Source of the DNA: Filimonas sp.
GTDB taxonomy: Bacteria; Bacteroidota; Bacteroidia; Chitinophagales; Chitinophagaceae
Direction: 5' to 3'
DNA: 64,000 nt
Assembly (NCBI GenBank): GCA_017306865.1
Contig: JAFKHH010000013.1
Coordinates: 1 to 64,000, forward strand
Part shown: piece after piece, positions 37,306 to 45,820 of the stretch
Numbering within the stretch: the first letter of the stretch is position 1
Layout: the number at the start of each line of letters is the position of its first letter
Notes under the pieces: model-generated
Seen by the model: the letters and a program-made list of their open reading frames with translations, nothing else
The model's database searches: none
Told to the model about the DNA's origin: nothing
Program-made: the position numbers and the translations under genes

Positions 37306-38490
37306 ATGGCTGTTAAAACCGATTTATTTCAGTCTCCTGACTATTACCTGGTTGATGATCTGTTAAGTGAAGAACACAAACTGGTAAGAGAGTCCGTACG
37401 TAATTATGTAAAAAAAGAGATCTCGCCGATTATTGAAGACTACGCTCAGCGAGCTGAGTTTCCACAGCAGATCGTAAAACAGCTTGGCGACCTTGGTTGC
37501 TTTGGGCCGACCATTCCACATGAGTATGGTGGCGGTGGGCTCGATTACATTAGTTATGGCCTTATGATGCAGGAGCTGGAAAGAGGCGACAGTGGGGTGC
37601 GTTCTACAGCCAGCGTGCAAGGGTCGCTGGTTATGTTCCCGATCTATGCTTATGGTAGCGAAGAGCAACGTAAAAAATACTTACCTAAACTGGCATCGGG
37701 TGAGTGGCTGGGCTGTTTTGGCCTGACAGAGCCTGACCACGGTAGTAACCCTGCCGGTATGCTGACTAATATTAAAGACGCTGGTGATCATGTAATACTG
37801 AACGGTGCAAAAATGTGGATCAGTAATGCACCTTTTGCACAGGTGGCCATTGTGTGGGCAAAAGATGAGGCTGGTGATATAAGAGGGTTGATTGTAGAAA
37901 GAGGAATGGAAGGTTTTACTACGCCCACTACACATGGTAAATGGAGCCTGCGTGCAAGCGCTACAGGCGAGCTTGTGTTCCATGATGTGAAGGTGCCGAA
38001 GGAAAATATCTTCCCTACTATAAAAGGATTAAAAGGCCCATTGGGTTGCCTTACAAAAGCACGTTATGGTATTGCATGGGGCGCACTGGGCGCAGCTATG
38101 GATTGCTATGATACGGCATTACGATATAGCCAGGAGCGCGTACAGTTCGATAAACCGATCGGCGCATTCCAGTTGCAACAAAAGAAGCTGGCAGAAATGA
38201 TTACAGAGATTACGAAAGCGCAATTGCTGGTATGGAGAGTAGGGGTACTGATGAATGAAGGCAGGGCTACTCCGCAACAGGTGAGCATGGCTAAACGCAA
38301 CAGTTGCGAAATAGCGGCAAACATAGCGCGCGATGCGCGCCAGATGTTGGGCGGTATGGGCATCACCGGTGAGTATAGTATTATGCGCCACATGATGAAC
38401 CTGGAAAGTGTGATCACCTACGAAGGCACACACGATGTACACTTGCTGATCACCGGCATGGATGTAACAGGGTTCAATGCATTTAAGTAA
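37306..38490 (+). CDS. gcdH: Acyl-CoA dehydrogenase, probable glutaryl-CoA dehydrogenase
   Basis: 394 residues, a FAD-dependent acyl-CoA dehydrogenase. The signature LTEPDHGSNPAGM is typical of glutaryl-CoA dehydrogenases. WSLRASATGELVF and the C-terminal ITYEGTHDVH with catalytic Glu373 match the family. It converts glutaryl-CoA to crotonyl-CoA in lysine and tryptophan breakdown, consistent with kynU nearby. The last base of its stop codon is the first base of a 38-bp inverted repeat enclosing the next gene. Confidence 0.92.
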   Translation: MAVKTDLFQSPDYYLVDDLLSEEHKLVRESVRNYVKKEISPIIEDYAQRAEFPQQIVKQLGDLGCFGPTIPHEYGGGGLDYISYGLMMQELERGDSGVRSTASVQGSLVMFPIYAYGSEEQRKKYLPKLASGEWLGCFGLTEPDHGSNPAGMLTNIKDAGDHVILNGAKMWISNAPFAQVAIVWAKDEAGDIRGLIVERGMEGFTTPTTHGKWSLRASATGELVFHDVKVPKENIFPTIKGLKGPLGCLTKARYGIAWGALGAAMDCYDTALRYSQERVQFDKPIGAFQLQQKKLAEMITEITKAQLLVWRVGVLMNEGRATPQQVSMAKRNSCEIAANIARDARQMLGGMGITGEYSIMRHMMNLESVITYEGTHDVHLLITGMDVTGFNAFK

Positions 38491-38527
38491 AACACATAGG
38501 AACATAGGAAGACATAGGGCACATAGA
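38490..38527. repeat. Left arm of perfect 38-bp inverted repeat
   Basis: The arm is the exact reverse complement of 38991-39028. It is composed of ACATAGGA-type units (ACATAGGAACATAGGAAGAC.., ending GGGCACATAGA). It starts on the last base of the gcdH stop codon. Confidence 0.9.
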
Positions 38528-38533
38528 TAAGCT

Positions 38534-38944
38534 TTAAGAGGGCAAAGACGTAAACAAATCAGTTACAAACGTTCTTTGCCCTTCTTTAAAAATATTGCTA
38601 CAGCAAAAATTTAATAAAAGCCCTTTAGGCTTATTGAGTAGCTGGAGATAACTTAACAACTGAGCCTCATATACAGGATTGATTTTTTCTACAGCCTTTA
38701 TTTCAACGACCAATAAATCTTCTACTAATAAGTCAAGACGCAGATCTGCGTCAATGTATAATCCCTTGTAATGGATTGGTACTTTTAATTGTGAAGAAAC
38801 GGATAATCCTCTCAAGGTTAATTCCTTTATAAGACATTTTTCATAGACACTTTCAAGTAATCCAGGCCCAAGATGTCGATGTACTTCAATTGCGCATCCA
38901 ATTACATTATAAGTCAGGTTGTCTAAATAATTTTTGGTTATCAC
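38534..38944 (-). CDS. GxxExxY family protein (PD-(D/E)XK nuclease-like)
   Basis: 136 residues. The name-giving motif is GLLESVYEKCL at about 28-38, preceded by AIEVHRHLGPG. RLDLLVEDLLVVEIKA at about 69-84 gives the D...ExK pattern of the PD-(D/E)XK (PF13366-like) fold. Members are small, patchily distributed and of unknown role. Perfect 38-bp inverted repeats begin six nt beyond its stop codon and 46 nt before its start codon, so the gene forms a discrete 539-bp unit in opposite orientation to its neighbours. Confidence 0.9.
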   Translation of the reverse strand: MITKNYLDNLTYNVIGCAIEVHRHLGPGLLESVYEKCLIKELTLRGLSVSSQLKVPIHYKGLYIDADLRLDLLVEDLLVVEIKAVEKINPVYEAQLLSYLQLLNKPKGLLLNFCCSNIFKEGQRTFVTDLFTSLPS

Positions 38945-38990
38945 AGGTGAAATTTTAGAAAATGCATAACGTCTGAGATTGAATTATTAT

Positions 38991-39028
38991 TCTATGTGCC
39001 CTATGTCTTCCTATGTTCCTATGTGTTT
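38991..39028. repeat. Right arm of perfect 38-bp inverted repeat
   Basis: TCTATGTGCCCTATGTCTTC.. reads as the exact reverse complement of 38490-38527. It ends eight nt before the aroK promoter. Confidence 0.9.
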
Positions 39029-39035
39029 AAACCCC

Positions 39036-39043
39036 TACTTTTG
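39036..39043 (+). promoter_or_regulatory. TAnnTTTG promoter of aroK
   Basis: TACTTTTG lies 36 nt before the start codon at 39080 and immediately after the inverted repeat. Confidence 0.6.
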
Positions 39044-39079
39044 CATCAAATCAACTCTTAACAGCCAACGAAAAAGTAT

Positions 39080-39586
39080 ATGAAAATTTTCCTGGTCGGA
39101 ATGATGGGAACTGGTAAAAGCCACTGGTCCAAGATATTGTCAAAAAAACTAAAATGCGGTGGGTATGATTTGGATCACTTGATAGAGATGAATGAGGAGA
39201 AAACCATTGCAGAAATATTTGAACAGGACGGAGAGGATTACTTCAGGAAAGTGGAAGCAAAAGTATTGCGCTGGTTTGGAGAGAAGAAAACGTACGTGCT
39301 GGCAACCGGCGGCGGCGTACCCTGCTATCATGACAACATGGATTGGATGAATAAGCAAGGCATCACTATCTGGATCGACTCTCCTATAGAAGAGATCGTG
39401 GAAAGATTAACACCGGAGAAAGCGCATCGCCCGCTTATAAAAGACCTGTCTGATGCACAGTTGGCAGATTTTTTACGAAAGAAACTGGCTGATCGTGAAG
39501 CATATTACAAAAAGGCGACCTATCATTTGAAAGAAGCGGAGATAAACGAAAAGAACATTCTAAAAATCATCAAAGAACATGCATAA
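39080..39586 (+). CDS. aroK: Shikimate kinase
   Basis: 168 residues. The P-loop GMMGTGKS is at 7-14, the shikimate-binding DLDHLIE at about 31-37, and the ATGGGVPC glycine-rich loop at about 75-82; AHRPLI is the lid Arg region. It phosphorylates shikimate using ATP in aromatic amino-acid synthesis. Its 3' end overlaps the next gene by eight nt, so the two are translationally coupled. Confidence 0.94.
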   Translation: MKIFLVGMMGTGKSHWSKILSKKLKCGGYDLDHLIEMNEEKTIAEIFEQDGEDYFRKVEAKVLRWFGEKKTYVLATGGGVPCYHDNMDWMNKQGITIWIDSPIEEIVERLTPEKAHRPLIKDLSDAQLADFLRKKLADREAYYKKATYHLKEAEINEKNILKIIKEHA

Positions 39587-39965
39587 AGGATATCTACAAC
39601 TGGCAGCCTTCTTAGGGGCATTATCTGTTGCACTGGGCGCTTTTGCAGCACATGGTTTGAAGAAAGTAGCAAGCGAGTACGCAGTGGGTATATTTGAAAC
39701 GGGCGTACGTTACCAGTTCTATCACGTATTTGCATTGGCATTAACAGCAATATTGTGGAAAGATTTTCCGGTGAAGACGCTCAACATGGCAGGCATTTTC
39801 TTCATTCTTGGTATCATCTGTTTTAGCGGTTCATTGTACCTGCTTACCTGGATGAATATAAAAGACATTTCAGCCACAAAATTTGTTGGCCCGATCACAC
39901 CATTGGGCGGCTTATTTTTTATAGTAGGTTGGGTGTTGTTGTTAGTGAGCATTAAGAAATCGTAA
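39579..39965 (+). CDS. DUF423/TMEM256-like membrane protein
   Basis: 128 residues with four predicted membrane helices: LQLAAFLGALSVALGAFAAHGL, FYHVFALALTAILW, MAGIFFILGIICFSGSLYLL and ITPLGGLFFIVGWVLLLV. The LGAFAAHGLK and FSGSLYLL motifs are typical of the DUF423 (YgdD) family of small inner-membrane proteins with unknown function. It is coupled to aroK by an overlap. Confidence 0.9.
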   Translation: MHKGYLQLAAFLGALSVALGAFAAHGLKKVASEYAVGIFETGVRYQFYHVFALALTAILWKDFPVKTLNMAGIFFILGIICFSGSLYLLTWMNIKDISATKFVGPITPLGGLFFIVGWVLLLVSIKKS

Positions 39966-39980
39966 TTATAGTTTCAGCCA

Positions 39981-40046
39981 AGAGTGGGCCACTTTCAAAA
40001 GACATATTTTATCAGTACAAAATGTGACTTAAAAGTGGCCCATTCT
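39981..40046. repeat. GTGGCCCA-type hairpin element, copy 2
   Basis: AGAGTGGGCCACTTT at 39981-39995 pairs with AAAGTGGCCCATTCT at 40032-40046 (14 of 15). It is related to 10405-10482 and again sits just downstream of a gene. Confidence 0.7.
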
Positions 40047-40072
40047 GGTATAGAAACTTTGGAACACTGAAA

Positions 40073-40630
40073 CTATTTCTTTCGAAAAAACGATTTGCTC
40101 AATCCCACCATCAAAAACCAGCTATTATACGTTGACCATTTGATGTCGTAGTTAATAGCCGCACTTATTTCCCATCCTTTTTTAATTTCATAGCCATATT
40201 CCACACCCAATTTTGTCAAAAAAAGATTACCCTCTTTGGCAAACTCTCCGCCCGCACCTAGTTGAAAACTAAAATGTTCGCCTGGTTTAAATGAAGCCAC
40301 AAGCGAGGATGCAAATGGAAAGCTGCGTTCCTTTACCTCACTATCTTTTTCTACCTGTACCGTTTCCAGGATCATATCGTTGTGAATACCCAGGGCCCAG
40401 TGTTTGTTGAATCCATAGTCATAGTCCAGCCCCCATGCACCAAACACAGACCATGCCTTTTTGCCCTCCTCATTCAGCGCATCTGTAATGTGGGCTTGTC
40501 CCATTTCCAGTGTAAATTTGTGATAGCTGCCAAGGTCCGCTTTTTCTGTTGCCGGCGCTTGTGCATGCAATGCCATAGCCCACAATAACCCACAGGTTAG
40601 TGCAAAGCATCTGCAATACAGGTTCTTCAT
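40073..40630 (-). CDS. Outer-membrane beta-barrel-like secreted protein
   Basis: 185 residues with a signal peptide ending LHA|Q at about 23. Strand-rich mature part: FTLEMGQAHIT, WALGIHNDMILETVQV, FSFQLGAGGEF, KLGVEYGYEIKKGWEISAAINYDI, WFLMVGLSKSFF. The aromatic near-C-terminal strand fits a small outer-membrane barrel. It is convergent with DUF423. The function is unknown. Confidence 0.72.
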   Translation of the reverse strand: MKNLYCRCFALTCGLLWAMALHAQAPATEKADLGSYHKFTLEMGQAHITDALNEEGKKAWSVFGAWGLDYDYGFNKHWALGIHNDMILETVQVEKDSEVKERSFPFASSLVASFKPGEHFSFQLGAGGEFAKEGNLFLTKLGVEYGYEIKKGWEISAAINYDIKWSTYNSWFLMVGLSKSFFRKK

Positions 40631-40809
40631 AAAAAAGAAGCTTTACTGTTTAAAAAAATAAATGGAAAGGGGAGAAAACATTGAACGCACACGCTCATAG
40701 TAAGGGGAGTGTAGTAGTAACAAGGCCAGCCGGGGAAAAGTTTAAAATAAGATGAATTGGAATAGATAAAAGCCTGTAAAAGAATTGATCCGCAGTTTCC
40801 GGCAAAATA

Positions 40810-40829
40810 AAAGCGCCGTGAGGCGCTTT
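40810..40829 (-). terminator. Terminator of the STAS gene
   Basis: AAAGCGCC and GGCGCTTT surround GTGA. On the minus strand T residues follow. It lies 15 nt past the stop codon. Confidence 0.7.
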
Positions 40830-40844
40830 ACAAATAGGGTTGAA

Positions 40845-41249
40845 TTAACCTTCATGGTGATCGTTGAACAAAGGCTCGTCATCATCCATCAATTCCCGCT
40901 CTATCTCTTCCATTTGAATAATATCCCACGCTTCGCTCTCTGTAGGGGTTACATTTAGCAATTCCAGCAGTTCCAGCTCCTCTAATTTCTCTTCTACAGC
41001 AGGTTGCATACAGCAAATAACAAATGATGCGTTTTGCTCATAGAACAATTGCTGCTGGCTTACCAACAATTTTGCACATTCTTCGTTTATTTCTTGAACG
41101 TTCTGCAGGTTCAGAATGATGTTCTTTGTGTCTTTTTGCATGTGTTCCCGGATCACTTCAGTGAGTTCTCCTGCTAAATTGTCAGACAATTCCTGCACAT
41201 CAGGCGAAAGTGTAGTAAATTTTTCCTTGGTATCAATTTTGACCTGCAT
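40845..41249 (-). CDS. STAS-domain protein (anti-sigma antagonist-like)
   Basis: 134 residues. A STAS fold is suggested by MQVKIDTKEKFTTLSP, the central NIILNLQNVQEINEECAKLLV at about 43-63 and the following FVICCMQPAVEEKLEELELLELLN. The usual phosphorylatable Ser at the start of helix 1 is replaced by Asn/Glu, so regulation by phosphorylation is doubtful. The C-terminal ~25 residues are very acidic. It is divergent from clpC by about 96 nt. Confidence 0.75.
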   Translation of the reverse strand: MQVKIDTKEKFTTLSPDVQELSDNLAGELTEVIREHMQKDTKNIILNLQNVQEINEECAKLLVSQQQLFYEQNASFVICCMQPAVEEKLEELELLELLNVTPTESEAWDIIQMEEIERELMDDDEPLFNDHHEG

Positions 41250-41345
41250 ATTTATATTATTAAATGATTAACACAATGTGCATAATGCACTATAACAACG
41301 CTCAAAAATATTTGTTATAATTGTATCACCGCTAATAATTTGAAT

Positions 41346-43877
41346 ATGGACAATAACTTTTCAGCACAGGTAAAAGAGATCATTTCGTTTAGCAGGGAAG
41401 AAGCACTTAGGCTGGGAAATGATTTCATTGGCACAGAACATCTGTTATTGGGATTGATCCGGGAGGGTGAAAACACTGCAATTAAAATTCTGAAGCAACT
41501 GAATGTAGACCTATATGAGTTGAGGAAAGAAGTGGAGTTAGCAGTAAAAGATAAAACCGGAAAAAATATTGCCAATATAAACAGCCTGCCTTTAACTAAA
41601 CAGGCAGAAAAAGTAATCCGTGTTACGGTATTGGAGGCAAAAGCTTTAAAAAGCCCGCTGGTAGAAACCGAACACCTCATGCTTTCTATTCTCAAGAATA
41701 AAGAAAATATCGCAACACAGATCCTTGGACAGTTTGACGTGGACTACGATATCTTCAGAAATGAACTGGGAATGGTAAAAAGCAATGAACCAAGAAGCGA
41801 GTACACAGACGAAAATGATGACGACTTTGAAGATGAAAAGAAAAGCTATTCATCTCAACAGCGCAGCAAACAGCCTGGTAACGCTAAAAGCAAAACACCG
41901 GTACTGGACAATTTTGGACGCGATATAACACGCCTTGCGGAGACGGGAGCGTTGGATCCGATTGTAGGACGTGAGGAAGAAATAGAGCGCGTATCCCAGA
42001 TATTGTCACGCCGTAAGAAAAACAACCCGATCCTTATAGGTGAGCCGGGTGTGGGTAAAACAGCCATTGTAGAAGGGCTGGCATTACGCATCGTACAACG
42101 TAAAGTAAGCCGCGTACTGTTCGATAAAAGAGTGATCTCGCTTGATCTGGCAGCATTGGTTGCCGGTACCAAATACCGTGGCCAATTTGAGGAAAGAATG
42201 AAAGCGATCATGAACGAGCTGGAGAAAAACCGCGATGTGATCCTTTTCATAGATGAGATTCACACGATCGTAGGTGCAGGTGGAGCAAGTGGCTCATTAG
42301 ACGCCAGCAACATCTTCAAACCTGCCTTAGCCCGTGGCGAACTCCAATGTATTGGTGCATCTACCCTGGATGAGTACAGGATGTATATTGAAAAAGATGG
42401 TGCATTAGACCGTCGTTTCCAGAAAGTGATCGTAGAACCGCCTACAGTGGAAGAAACGATCCAGATATTGACCAATATCAAATCTAAATACGAAGATTAC
42501 CACAACGTATCTTATAACGAAGAAGCGATAGAAGCGTGTGTGAAACTGAGCGACCGTTATATGACAGACCGTTTATTGCCGGATAAAGCGATAGATGTGC
42601 TGGATGAGGTAGGTGCACGTGTGCATCTGAAAAACATCAACGTGCCTCAGAACATATTGGAACTGGAAAAGCAGATAGAAGACATTAAGCAGGAAAAAAA
42701 CAAGGTAGTAAAAAGCCAGCGTTTTGAAGAAGCTGCCGCTTTACGTGATACGGAGAAAAGATTAGGCGAGGAACTGGAAAAAGCTAAGAATGAGTGGGAA
42801 GAAGAGAGCAAGCACAAACGCTACCCGATAGATGAGGAAGCTATTGCAGAAGTAGTCAGCATGATGACCGGCATACCTGTAAAACGTATGGTGCAGGCAG
42901 AAAGCGACAAGCTGCGCAATATGGCGGAAGATATGAAGGGCATGGTGGTAGGACAGGAGGAAGCGATCTCTAAAATAGTAAAAGCTATACAGCGTAACCG
43001 CGTAGGCCTGAAAGATCCTAAAAAGCCAATTGGTACATTCATCTTCCTGGGCCCTACGGGTGTAGGTAAAACGGAATTGGCACGCTCTCTGGCGCGCTAC
43101 ATGTTTGACTCTGAAAATGCACTTATCCGCATAGATATGAGTGAATACATGGAAAAATTCACCGTTAGCCGCCTTATAGGTGCGCCTCCCGGCTATGTAG
43201 GTTATGAAGAAGGCGGACAGTTAACAGAGCGCGTACGTCGCAAACCGTACAGTGTAATCTTGCTGGACGAGATAGAGAAAGCCCACCCGGATATCTACAA
43301 CATCCTGTTGCAGGTATTAGACGATGGTCAGCTTACGGATGGTTTAGGAAGAAAGGTCGATTTCAAAAATACCCTGATCATCATGACCTCCAATATTGGC
43401 GTACGCCAGTTGAAAGAGTTTGGTGATGGTGTAGGCTTTGCAACTGCAAGCCGTGTACAGGGCCAGGATGAAAACAACAAAGCTGTAATAGAAAAAGCTT
43501 TGAAACGTACCTTCTCTCCTGAGTTCCTCAACCGTATAGATGATGTGGTGATCTTTAACTCACTTACAAAAGATCATATCTTCAAAATCATCGATATACT
43601 GATGAAAGGAGTATTGAAACGCCTGAGTGGTTTAGGGTTCACATTAGAGATAACGGATGAGGCTAAAGCCTATATCGCAGACAAAGGTTACGACGTACAG
43701 TTTGGTGCAAGACCGCTGCACAGAGCCATCCAGAAATACCTGGAAGACCCACTGGCAGAAGAAATACTGAACATGAATGTGAAACAGGGCGATATATTGA
43801 TTGCAGACCTTGATAAGGAGAACAATAAGATCAACTTCAAGTTTGGCAAAAAAGAATCTGCTGCTGAAGTAGAATAA
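41346..43877 (+). CDS. clpC: ATP-dependent Clp protease ATP-binding subunit ClpC
   Basis: 843 residues from ATG 41346; a TTG six nt upstream is less likely. A Clp N-terminal domain with two repeats (about 1-150: [23 protein letters not shown]) is followed by AAA domain 1 ([21 protein letters not shown]), a UVR/M-domain coiled coil ([20 protein letters not shown]), AAA domain 2 ([20 protein letters not shown]) and the D2-small domain ([10 protein letters not shown]). It unfolds substrates for ClpP; clpP is not adjacent. Confidence 0.95.
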   Translation: MDNNFSAQVKEIISFSREEALRLGNDFIGTEHLLLGLIREGENTAIKILKQLNVDLYELRKEVELAVKDKTGKNIANINSLPLTKQAEKVIRVTVLEAKALKSPLVETEHLMLSILKNKENIATQILGQFDVDYDIFRNELGMVKSNEPRSEYTDENDDDFEDEKKSYSSQQRSKQPGNAKSKTPVLDNFGRDITRLAETGALDPIVGREEEIERVSQILSRRKKNNPILIGEPGVGKTAIVEGLALRIVQRKVSRVLFDKRVISLDLAALVAGTKYRGQFEERMKAIMNELEKNRDVILFIDEIHTIVGAGGASGSLDASNIFKPALARGELQCIGASTLDEYRMYIEKDGALDRRFQKVIVEPPTVEETIQILTNIKSKYEDYHNVSYNEEAIEACVKLSDRYMTDRLLPDKAIDVLDEVGARVHLKNINVPQNILELEKQIEDIKQEKNKVVKSQRFEEAAALRDTEKRLGEELEKAKNEWEEESKHKRYPIDEEAIAEVVSMMTGIPVKRMVQAESDKLRNMAEDMKGMVVGQEEAISKIVKAIQRNRVGLKDPKKPIGTFIFLGPTGVGKTELARSLARYMFDSENALIRIDMSEYMEKFTVSRLIGAPPGYVGYEEGGQLTERVRRKPYSVILLDEIEKAHPDIYNILLQVLDDGQLTDGLGRKVDFKNTLIIMTSNIGVRQLKEFGDGVGFATASRVQGQDENNKAVIEKALKRTFSPEFLNRIDDVVIFNSLTKDHIFKIIDILMKGVLKRLSGLGFTLEITDEAKAYIADKGYDVQFGARPLHRAIQKYLEDPLAEEILNMNVKQGDILIADLDKENNKINFKFGKKESAAEVE

Positions 43878-43900
43878 TAATACACTCAATAACGTTTTAC

Positions 43901-43930
43901 AAGCCACTCCTCATACGGAGTGGCTTTTTT
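43901..43930 (+). terminator. Terminator of clpC
   Basis: AAGCCACTCC pairs with GGAGTGGCTT around TCATAC and ends in a T run. Confidence 0.8.
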
Positions 43931-44170
43931 ACGCATATAATAGTGGCACTATCCCGCATTAAATTGATGCTTTTCGGTTGTTTTTTGAAACAACACGAAT
44001 AGTTTCCACCCCCTTTTGCCTTCAAAACAACGTCAAATAATTGTTTTAGCTACTTTTCGGCCTTGGCTTTTTCTTTACCTTTTTTGAATTGCTGCGGGTA
44101 TTTTATCTCTCCCATACTCAGGACTTTTGTGTTCAATAGTTACAGTTATTAATTAAACAATTTACTAGTG
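43931..44170. other. 240-nt leader upstream of the sigma-factor gene
   Basis: T-rich DNA with CCACCCCCTTTTGCC and CTTTTTTGAATTGCTGCGGG; no gene is seen. A transcript leader for the following sigma gene is possible but unproved. Confidence 0.25.
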
Positions 44171-44737
44171 ATGAAAAGTATTGTAGAGGTTGAGGATAAC
44201 GAATTAATTGAAGCATTCAGGGCTGGGAACACAAGAGCATTTGAAACATTACTTAACAGATACAAAGACCGGCTGTTTAGCTATGTATGTAGCCTGACGA
44301 AGGATAAGCATATCGCCGAAGATATTTTCCAGGATGCCTGTATCCGCATTATAGATAGTCTGAGAGCGGGTAGATACAAAGAGAACGGCAAATTCCTTGC
44401 ATGGGCCATATTCATTAGCAGAAACCTGTATATGGATCATTTGCGAAAAAGTAAGCGCAAGCCAACGATTGTAACGCATGAAGGTAAAGAAGTGTTCGAA
44501 TGGTTGGCGTCTAGCGACATGCGAGCTGACGATATGATGATCAGAGATGAAAATACAGAAGAAGTACAAAACCTGATCAATAGCCTGTCACCAGAGCAAA
44601 GAGAAGTAGTAGTATTAAAACACTATGGTGAACTGACCTTCAGGGAGATTGCAGAATTAACTAAATGCAGCATAAATACAGCATTGGGCAGAATGCACTA
44701 TAGCCTGACGAACATGCGTAAAAAATGTCTTTCATAA
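44171..44737 (+). CDS. ECF-type RNA polymerase sigma factor
   Basis: 188 residues from the ATG at 44171; a GTG one codon upstream is also in frame. Region 2 (NTRAFETLLNRYKDRLFSYVCSLTKDKHIAEDIFQDACIRII) and region 4 (LSPEQREVVVLKHYGELTFREIAELTKCSINTALGRMHYSLTNMRK) are clear. No anti-sigma gene is adjacent, unlike the 36522-37109 system. Confidence 0.92.
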   Translation: MKSIVEVEDNELIEAFRAGNTRAFETLLNRYKDRLFSYVCSLTKDKHIAEDIFQDACIRIIDSLRAGRYKENGKFLAWAIFISRNLYMDHLRKSKRKPTIVTHEGKEVFEWLASSDMRADDMMIRDENTEEVQNLINSLSPEQREVVVLKHYGELTFREIAELTKCSINTALGRMHYSLTNMRKKCLS

Positions 44738-44764
44738 TTCGAGGGAACAATTGAAGCAAGGGAG

Positions 44765-44790
44765 AAAGCCGGTATTACCGGCTTTTCTTT
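44765..44790 (+). terminator. Terminator of the sigma-factor gene
   Basis: AAAGCCGGTA and TACCGGCTTT form a stem and are followed by TCTTTT. The same AAGCCGGTA..TACCGGC core recurs at 45329-45356. Confidence 0.75.
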
Positions 44791-44828
44791 TCATACTAAG
44801 GGAGTAAAATAAAACACGTAATGGATGT

Positions 44829-45272
44829 ATGAAAACGATTTTTGATGAAACTGTAAGGCTTGATATTATAGAAAGGATCAATTCATTGCGGGCGGACAGC
44901 AAAGCATGCTGGGGCAAAATGGACGTAGCACAGATGATGAAACATTGTGCTATGAGCGATGAGGCGTTTTTAGGAAAGAAAACATATAAACGCATTTTTA
45001 TTGGGCGGTTATTAGGGGGAGCAATAATAAAATCAATACTGAAGGATAGTCAACCATTGAGGCAAAACCAGCCTACTGTTCCGGAATTGAGGATCACAGA
45101 GGATGCAAATTTTATTACAGAGAAGTCCTGGTGGATAAGCCTTGTACACGAATATGGCAATTTTTCAAATGACAATTTTATTCATCCCTTTTTTGGCAAA
45201 ATGACAAAGAAGCAAGTTGGGGAACTAGTTTATAAACATTTAGATCATCATCTCAGGCAGTTCAATGCATAA
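44829..45272 (+). CDS. DUF1569 domain (DinB-like) protein
   Basis: 147 residues. A four-helix DinB-like layout with INSLRADSKACWGKMDVAQMMKHCAMS at about 18-44 and the C-terminal HPFFGKMTKKQVGELVYKHLDHHLRQF matches the DUF1569 family. His residues at H39, H116, H137 and H140/141 are possible metal ligands. The biochemical activity is unknown. It lies between two similar terminators and so is its own unit. Confidence 0.85.
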   Translation: MKTIFDETVRLDIIERINSLRADSKACWGKMDVAQMMKHCAMSDEAFLGKKTYKRIFIGRLLGGAIIKSILKDSQPLRQNQPTVPELRITEDANFITEKSWWISLVHEYGNFSNDNFIHPFFGKMTKKQVGELVYKHLDHHLRQFNA

Positions 45273-45328
45273 CTTTTGTTGGTAATACTAAAATTCATTC
45301 CTAGGGATACTACGATCTGAGAAAACAA

Positions 45329-45356
45329 AAAGCCGGTAATTACCGGCCTTTCTTTT
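45329..45356 (+). terminator. Terminator of the DUF1569 gene
   Basis: GCCGGTAATTACCGGC is a perfect palindrome preceded by A residues and followed by CTTTCTTTT. Confidence 0.75.
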
Positions 45357-45389
45357 GGGGGTAGTACCCTCAATGTGAATTAAGGGGCT

Positions 45390-45629
45390 TTAGTTCTTGC
45401 CAATAATAAATTCAAATGCAGCAGGGGTTACAGCAAGGTATCTTTTCAATAATTGTTTCTCTTTTTTTATCATACAGCTATGGTTCATGTCCATAACATC
45501 ATAAGATTGCAGGAAAGCCGGAAATGAATCAATCAATGCCATCATGTCGAAGACTTTTTTTGCTTCATCCTCTACCTGTGTTTTATTTTTGTTTTTCTTC
45601 TGCTGCACTATGATGATCACGTTCTCCAT
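45390..45629 (-). CDS. Small hypothetical protein
   Basis: 79 residues from the internal ATG at 45629 (MENVIIIVQQKKNKNKTQ). A start at 45668 would add 13 residues but would lie upstream of a promoter-like TACTTTTA on the minus strand (45649-45657), which favours the shorter form. It is a mixed charged protein with an amphipathic middle (KKVFDMMALIDSFPAFLQSY). I recognise no family. Confidence 0.5.
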   Translation of the reverse strand: MENVIIIVQQKKNKNKTQVEDEAKKVFDMMALIDSFPAFLQSYDVMDMNHSCMIKKEKQLLKRYLAVTPAAFEFIIGKN

Positions 45630-45820
45630 ATTATCTTGTATTGTGATGTAAAAGTAGAACGCAATCATTGCAGGATCGCTATAAAAGCAGTTAAAACAAT
45701 ATTGATATGTCCTTAATAAAAAATGCGCTATTTAATCATTTTTAAGTACTGATTTAAGGAGAAGTTTGGAGGATAAATTGAAATTGATTTAATTACATAA
45801 AAACCCATTTTCTACAGGAC

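Noticed and set aside
43931-44170. Riboswitch upstream of the sigma-factor gene
   Set aside because: No recognisable aptamer core or expression-platform hairpin could be found by eye.
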